Source of the DNA: Azospirillum sp. TSH100 | GTDB lineage: Bacteria > Pseudomonadota > Alphaproteobacteria > Azospirillales > Azospirillaceae | Length of the DNA: 64,000 bases | Direction: 5' to 3' | NCBI RefSeq assembly: GCF_004923295.1 | Contig: NZ_CP039634.1 | Span: forward strand, 887,001 to 951,000 | Part shown: piece by piece, positions 58,850-64,000 of the stretch | How the letters are laid out: every line of letters starts with the position of its first letter | Position numbering within the stretch: position 1 is the stretch's first letter | Notes under the pieces: generated by a model | The model's input: the letters and a program-made list of their open reading frames with translations, nothing else | What the model was told of the DNA's origin: nothing | The model's database searches: none | Program-made: the position numbers and the translations under genes

Positions 58850-60232
58850 ATGCAGCTGACCCTTCTTGCGCTGATCCTGGCCCTGCTCACCGTGATCGGC
58901 TTCATGATCGGCCGGTCGCGCGCGTCGTCGTCGGTCGGCGGGCGGGTGGCGGAGCTGCATTCGGTTCCCGCCTACCACGGCGTCTATGTCGCGCTGTGGG
59001 CCGGGCTGCCGGCGCTGCTGCTGTTCGTCGCCTGGACGGCGTTCGAGGGCTGGTTCGCCATGCAGCTGGTGCTGTCGGCCTTGCCGGAGTGGCTGGCCAC
59101 GGGCGACGGCCAGTCGGTCGCCCTGCTGAAGGCCGACATCCTCAACCTCGCCCGCGGCATCGCCACCGGGCGCGAGCCCGATCCGTTGGTGGCCGAGGCG
59201 GCGCGCCGCTATGCCGCGCTCCGCGATCTCGCCGACTGGAGCCTGCTGGCCGTCGGCGCCAGCCTTGCCGTGGCCGGGCTGGCCTGGGGCCGCCACCGCA
59301 TCGGCCCGGACCTGCGCGCCCGCCCGGTGGTGGAGCGGGTGGTGCGGGTGGCACTGGTCCTCTGCTCGCTGGTCGCCATCCTGACCACGGTCGGCATCGT
59401 GCTGTCTCTGCTGTTCGAGGCGCTGCGCTTCTTCAGCGTCGTCTCGCCGCTCGACTTCCTGTTCGGCACCCATTGGAGCCCGCAGATGGCGATGCGGGCC
59501 GATCAGGTTGGGTCCAGCGGCTCCTTCGGCGCGATCCCGCTGTTCGCCGGCACGCTTCTCATCACCGTCATCGCCATGGCGGTGGCAGTGCCGGTCGGGC
59601 TGATGGCGGCGATCTACATGTCCGAATATGCCGGGCGCGGCGTGCGCACTTGGCTGAAGCCGGCGCTGGAGATCCTGGCCGGCATCCCGACGGTGGTCTA
59701 CGGCTTCTTCGCCGCGCTGACGATGGCGCCCTTCGTGCGTTCGGTCGGCGAGGCGCTGGGGCTGGATGTCAGTTCGGAATCAGCGCTGGCCGCCGGCATC
59801 GTCATGGGGGTGATGATCATTCCCTTCGTCAGCTCGCTGTCGGACGACGTCATCAACGCGGTGCCGCAGAGCTTGCGCGACGGCTCCTACGGCCTCGGCG
59901 CCACCAAGTCGGAGACGATCAGGCAGGTGGTGCTGCCGGCGGCGCTGCCCGGCATCGTCGCCGCGGTTATGCTGGCGGTCAGCCGCGCCATCGGCGAGAC
60001 GATGATCGTCACCATGGCGTCGGGCCTGACCGCCAACCTGACCGCCAACCCGTTGCAGGCGGTCACCACCGTCACCACCCAGATTGCCACGCTGCTGGTC
60101 GGCGACCAGGAGTTCGACAGCCCGAAGACGCTGTCGGCCTTCGGCCTCGGCCTCGTGCTGTTCCTCGTCACGCTCTGCCTCAACATGGTCGCCCTGCGGG
60201 TGGTCCGGACCTATCGGGAAAAATATGACTGA
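58850..60232 (+). CDS. pstC: Phosphate ABC transporter permease PstC
   Basis: PstC is one of two inner-membrane permeases. The 460-aa product is longer than enterobacterial PstC because of an N-terminal section with two to three extra helices. The ABC permease EAA-like loop is in DVINAVPQSLRDGSYGLGATKSETI. It overlaps pstA by 8 bases. Confidence 0.94.
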   Translation: MQLTLLALILALLTVIGFMIGRSRASSSVGGRVAELHSVPAYHGVYVALWAGLPALLLFVAWTAFEGWFAMQLVLSALPEWLATGDGQSVALLKADILNLARGIATGREPDPLVAEAARRYAALRDLADWSLLAVGASLAVAGLAWGRHRIGPDLRARPVVERVVRVALVLCSLVAILTTVGIVLSLLFEALRFFSVVSPLDFLFGTHWSPQMAMRADQVGSSGSFGAIPLFAGTLLITVIAMAVAVPVGLMAAIYMSEYAGRGVRTWLKPALEILAGIPTVVYGFFAALTMAPFVRSVGEALGLDVSSESALAAGIVMGVMIIPFVSSLSDDVINAVPQSLRDGSYGLGATKSETIRQVVLPAALPGIVAAVMLAVSRAIGETMIVTMASGLTANLTANPLQAVTTVTTQIATLLVGDQEFDSPKTLSAFGLGLVLFLVTLCLNMVALRVVRTYREKYD

Positions 60233-61538
60233 CCTCGTCGAGCGGGACGCGGCGGCCGTGACGCCCTCCCCCACCTCCTCCACCGCGCCGAAGTCGCGCC
60301 TGCGCAGCGAGGCCTTCGCCCGTCGCCTGCGCGCCCGCCATGCCGCGGAGCGCCGGTTCCGGCTGGCCGGCGCCGCCGCGGTGGCGCTGGCGGCGCTGAT
60401 GCTGGTTTTGCTGCTGGGCTCCATCGTCGCCAAGGGCGCCAGTGCCTTCCTGGAGGCCCGCATCCGGCTGGAGGTGACGCTCGACCCGGCGGAGGTCGCC
60501 GACCGCAACTATGCGGCCCCGCTGCGCCGGGCGCTCTACGCCCAGTTCCCGCAGGTCACCGACCGCGCCGGCAAGCGCGTGCTGAACGACCTGCTGTCAT
60601 CGGGCGCACCCTACGAGCTGGAAGCGATGCTCGCCAAGGATCCGGCGATGGCCGGGACGACGCGGACCATCTGGGTCCGCGCCGACGACCAGATCGACCA
60701 GCTGGTGAAGGGCGCCTACCGCCGCGATCTGCCGGAGAGCGAGCGCGGCCTCAGCGACTCCAAGATCGCCGCCGCCGACGCGTTGCTGGCCTCCGGTACG
60801 CTGGCGCAGGGCTTCAACACCACGCTGTTCACCGCCGGCGACAGCCGCGAACCGGAACAGGCCGGCATCGGCGGCGCCATCGCCGGCTCGCTGCTGACCC
60901 TGCTGGTGACCATGGCGCTGTCGGTGCCGACCGGCATTGCCGCCGCGGTCTATCTGGAGGAGTTCGCGCCGAAGAACCGCTGGACCGACCTGATCGAGGT
61001 GAACATCAACAACCTCGCCGCGGTGCCGTCGATCATCTTTGGTCTGCTCGGTTTGGCCGTGTTCCTGGGATTCTTCGGCATGCCGCGCTCCGCCCCGCTG
61101 GTCGGCGGGCTGGTGATGGCGCTGATGACGCTGCCGGTCATCATCATCGCGTCCCGCGTCGCGCTGAAGGCGGTGCCGCCGTCGATCCGCCAGGCGGCGC
61201 TGGGCATCGGCGCCTCGCCGCTGCAGACGGTGCTGCACCATGTGCTGCCGCTGGCGATGCCGGGCATCCTGACCGGCACCATCATCGGCATGGCCCGCGC
61301 GCTGGGCGAGACGGCGCCGCTGCTGATGATCGGCATGGTCGCCTTCATCGTCGACATCCCCCACGGGCTGACCGACAGCGCCACGGTTCTGCCGGTGCAG
61401 ATCTACATGTGGGCCGACAGCCCGGAGCGCGCCTTCACCGAACGCACCTCGGCGGCGATCCTGATCCTGCTCGGCGTCCTGATCCTGCTGAACGGTGCCG
61501 CCGTGATCCTGCGCAAGATTTTCGAGAGACGGTGGTGA
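60225..61538 (+). CDS. pstA: Phosphate ABC transporter permease PstA
   Basis: PstA is the second permease. The 437-aa product has an N-terminal DUF3333-type extension (first about 190 residues) before the ABC permease core with the EAA loop [21 protein letters not shown]. The ATG at 60225 overlaps the pstC stop. It ends 5 bases before the pstB ATG. Confidence 0.93.
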   Translation: MTDLVERDAAAVTPSPTSSTAPKSRLRSEAFARRLRARHAAERRFRLAGAAAVALAALMLVLLLGSIVAKGASAFLEARIRLEVTLDPAEVADRNYAAPLRRALYAQFPQVTDRAGKRVLNDLLSSGAPYELEAMLAKDPAMAGTTRTIWVRADDQIDQLVKGAYRRDLPESERGLSDSKIAAADALLASGTLAQGFNTTLFTAGDSREPEQAGIGGAIAGSLLTLLVTMALSVPTGIAAAVYLEEFAPKNRWTDLIEVNINNLAAVPSIIFGLLGLAVFLGFFGMPRSAPLVGGLVMALMTLPVIIIASRVALKAVPPSIRQAALGIGASPLQTVLHHVLPLAMPGILTGTIIGMARALGETAPLLMIGMVAFIVDIPHGLTDSATVLPVQIYMWADSPERAFTERTSAAILILLGVLILLNGAAVILRKIFERRW

Positions 61539-61543
61539 GCGCC

Positions 61544-62374
<831 letters not shown>

Positions 62375-62469
62375 GCCCTGCCTTACGTCCGTGCCCTCCC
62401 CTCCTCCTTTGTTGAAAAGGCTGTCCCATGCCGGTTAACGTCGAGACGCGCGCTGTGAACGGAGCCACC

Positions 62470-63174
<705 letters not shown>

Positions 63175-63226
63175 GTGCGGGGTAGGATGGGGGCCGGACC
63201 ACCGCAGCACTGGTGAGACTGCCCCC

Positions 63227-63964
63227 ATGCCCCCGATGATCCTGGTCTTCACCGATTTCGGGCTTTCCGGCCCCTATACTGGCCAGATGAAGGCGGTGCT
63301 GGCGCAACAGGCACCCGCCGTTCCGGCCATCGACCTGTTCGCCGACGCTCCCGCCTTCGACCCGCAGCTTTCGGCCTATCTGCTGGCCGGCTACGCCCCG
63401 GCCTTTCCCGCAGGCAGCGTCTTTCTCTGCGTCGTCGATCCAGGTGTCGGCACCGACCGGCGGCCGGTGATGGTGGAGGCCGATGGGCGCTGGTTCGTCG
63501 GTCCCGACAACGGCCTGTTCGCTTTGGTCGCCCGCCGTGCAACGTCGCTAAACGCCTGGAAGATCGACTGGATCCCGGACCGGCTGTCCGCCAGCTTCCA
63601 TGGCCGGGACCTGTTCGCTCCCGTCGCCGCCAGCCTCGCCACCGGCCGCCCGGTCGAGCGCAGCCCGCTCGATCCAGCCGCCATCGACCGACCGGACTGG
63701 CCGGACGAGCTGCAACGCATCGTCTATGTCGATATTTACGGCAACGCCATGACCGGGATACGGGCAGCCACCCTGCCCGCCGATGCGGTGCTGACCGCCG
63801 GCGGTGCCCGTGTCACCCACGCCCGTACCTTCGGCGCCGTCGGGCCGGGAGAGCCGCTGTGGTACGAGAACTCCAACGGGCTGGCGGAGATCGCCGTCAA
63901 CCGTGGGCGTGCCGACCTGATGCTGGGACTGGCCGTGGGCGACCCGGTGACCGTGGAGTCCTGA
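63227..63964 (+). CDS. SAM hydrolase/SAM-dependent halogenase-like protein (DUF62)
   Basis: The 245-aa protein belongs to the S-adenosylmethionine hydroxide adenosyltransferase family. It has ILVFTDFGLSGPYTGQMKAV, VVDPGVGTDRRPV, FVGPDNGLFALV and FHGRDLFAPVAA, and VYVDIYGNAMTGI. Most bacterial members hydrolyse SAM to adenosine and methionine; halogenases need an extra loop, which I cannot judge here. It starts 52 bases after phoB. Confidence 0.87.
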   Translation: MPPMILVFTDFGLSGPYTGQMKAVLAQQAPAVPAIDLFADAPAFDPQLSAYLLAGYAPAFPAGSVFLCVVDPGVGTDRRPVMVEADGRWFVGPDNGLFALVARRATSLNAWKIDWIPDRLSASFHGRDLFAPVAASLATGRPVERSPLDPAAIDRPDWPDELQRIVYVDIYGNAMTGIRAATLPADAVLTAGGARVTHARTFGAVGPGEPLWYENSNGLAEIAVNRGRADLMLGLAVGDPVTVES

Positions 63965-63981
63965 GAAAAGCCGCACAAAAG

Positions 63982-64000
63982 AAAACCGCCCGGAAGCGGG
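63982..64000 (+). terminator. Probable terminator, cut by the window end
   Basis: AAAACCGCCCGGAAGCGGG, with the left arm CCGCCCG and the start of the right arm, suggests a stem continuing past the edge. The A-run before it would make it bidirectional. Confidence 0.4.

Overview
The window is a gene-dense, GC-rich stretch of an alphaproteobacterial main chromosome that very probably contains its replication origin. The order hemE / intergenic DnaA-box region / pyruvate-phosphate dikinase regulator (the RP001 family) is the classical alphaproteobacterial origin neighbourhood. The high-GC codon use, the HslVU, CcmC-I, MaeB and PstA families, and GANTC (CcrM-type) motifs at the origin suit Rhodospirillales. 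An Azospirillum-like genus is my best guess, but I could not run a search. There are no rRNA or tRNA genes, CRISPR arrays or insertion sequences that I can see; almost everything is housekeeping.

Layout. 0-6.6 kb: translation and RNA cluster infB (5' truncated), rbfA, truB, rpsO, pnp, with strong terminators. 6.8-8.4 kb: a small accessory-looking unit with a WYL/YafY-type regulator, a palindromic candidate operator, a VOC (glyoxalase-fold) gene and a translationally coupled EVE-domain gene. 8.7-14.6 kb: cytochrome c maturation genes ccmC-D-E-F-G-H-I, without ccmA or ccmB. 14.7-16.6 kb: a shikimate-dehydrogenase-like paralogue, an Smr-domain protein and an XRE regulator. 16.7-20.9 kb (minus): hinT, hisE, hisF, hisA, a GNAT gene, hisH, hisB. 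21-24.6 kb: a lipoprotein with an apparently dead trypsin-like domain, then hslV-hslU. 24.6-28 kb: mltA and a Tim44-like gene (minus), fxsA and secB (plus).

Origin region. 28.2-32.5 kb (minus): rho, hemJ, hemH, hemE, read hemE to rho. 32.55-33.0 kb: predicted oriC, with several DnaA boxes (two in a perfect 11-bp inverted repeat), an AT-rich stretch and eleven GANTC sites, six of them within 52 bp. 33-36.7 kb (plus): ppsR, maf, aroE, coaE, dnaQ, leading away from the origin in tightly overlapping genes. 36.7-40.3 kb (minus): quinone oxidoreductase, ogt, a DUF255 thioredoxin-fold protein. 40.5-46.9 kb (plus): a DUF6489 protein, a [2Fe-2S] ferredoxin-like protein, mnmE, mnmG, rsmG, parA, parB. 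Five parS-like sites (one perfect) lie at about 24.6, 35.0, 42.5, 44.5 and 52.2 kb, bracketing oriC and parAB, so origin and centromere are packed together.

Right part. 46.9-51.3 kb (minus): folA, hemW, rdgB, rph and an MFS transporter. 51.6-53.9 kb: maeB. 54-54.7 kb: a Phd/PIN toxin-antitoxin pair. 54.7-55.9 kb (minus): a GNAT gene and an XRE-cupin regulator. 56-63.2 kb: the phosphate regulon phoR-pstS-pstC-pstA-pstB-phoB, with a Pho box before pstS and no phoU between pstB and phoB. The phoR reading frame runs through a large palindromic repeat. The window ends with a SAM hydrolase family gene.
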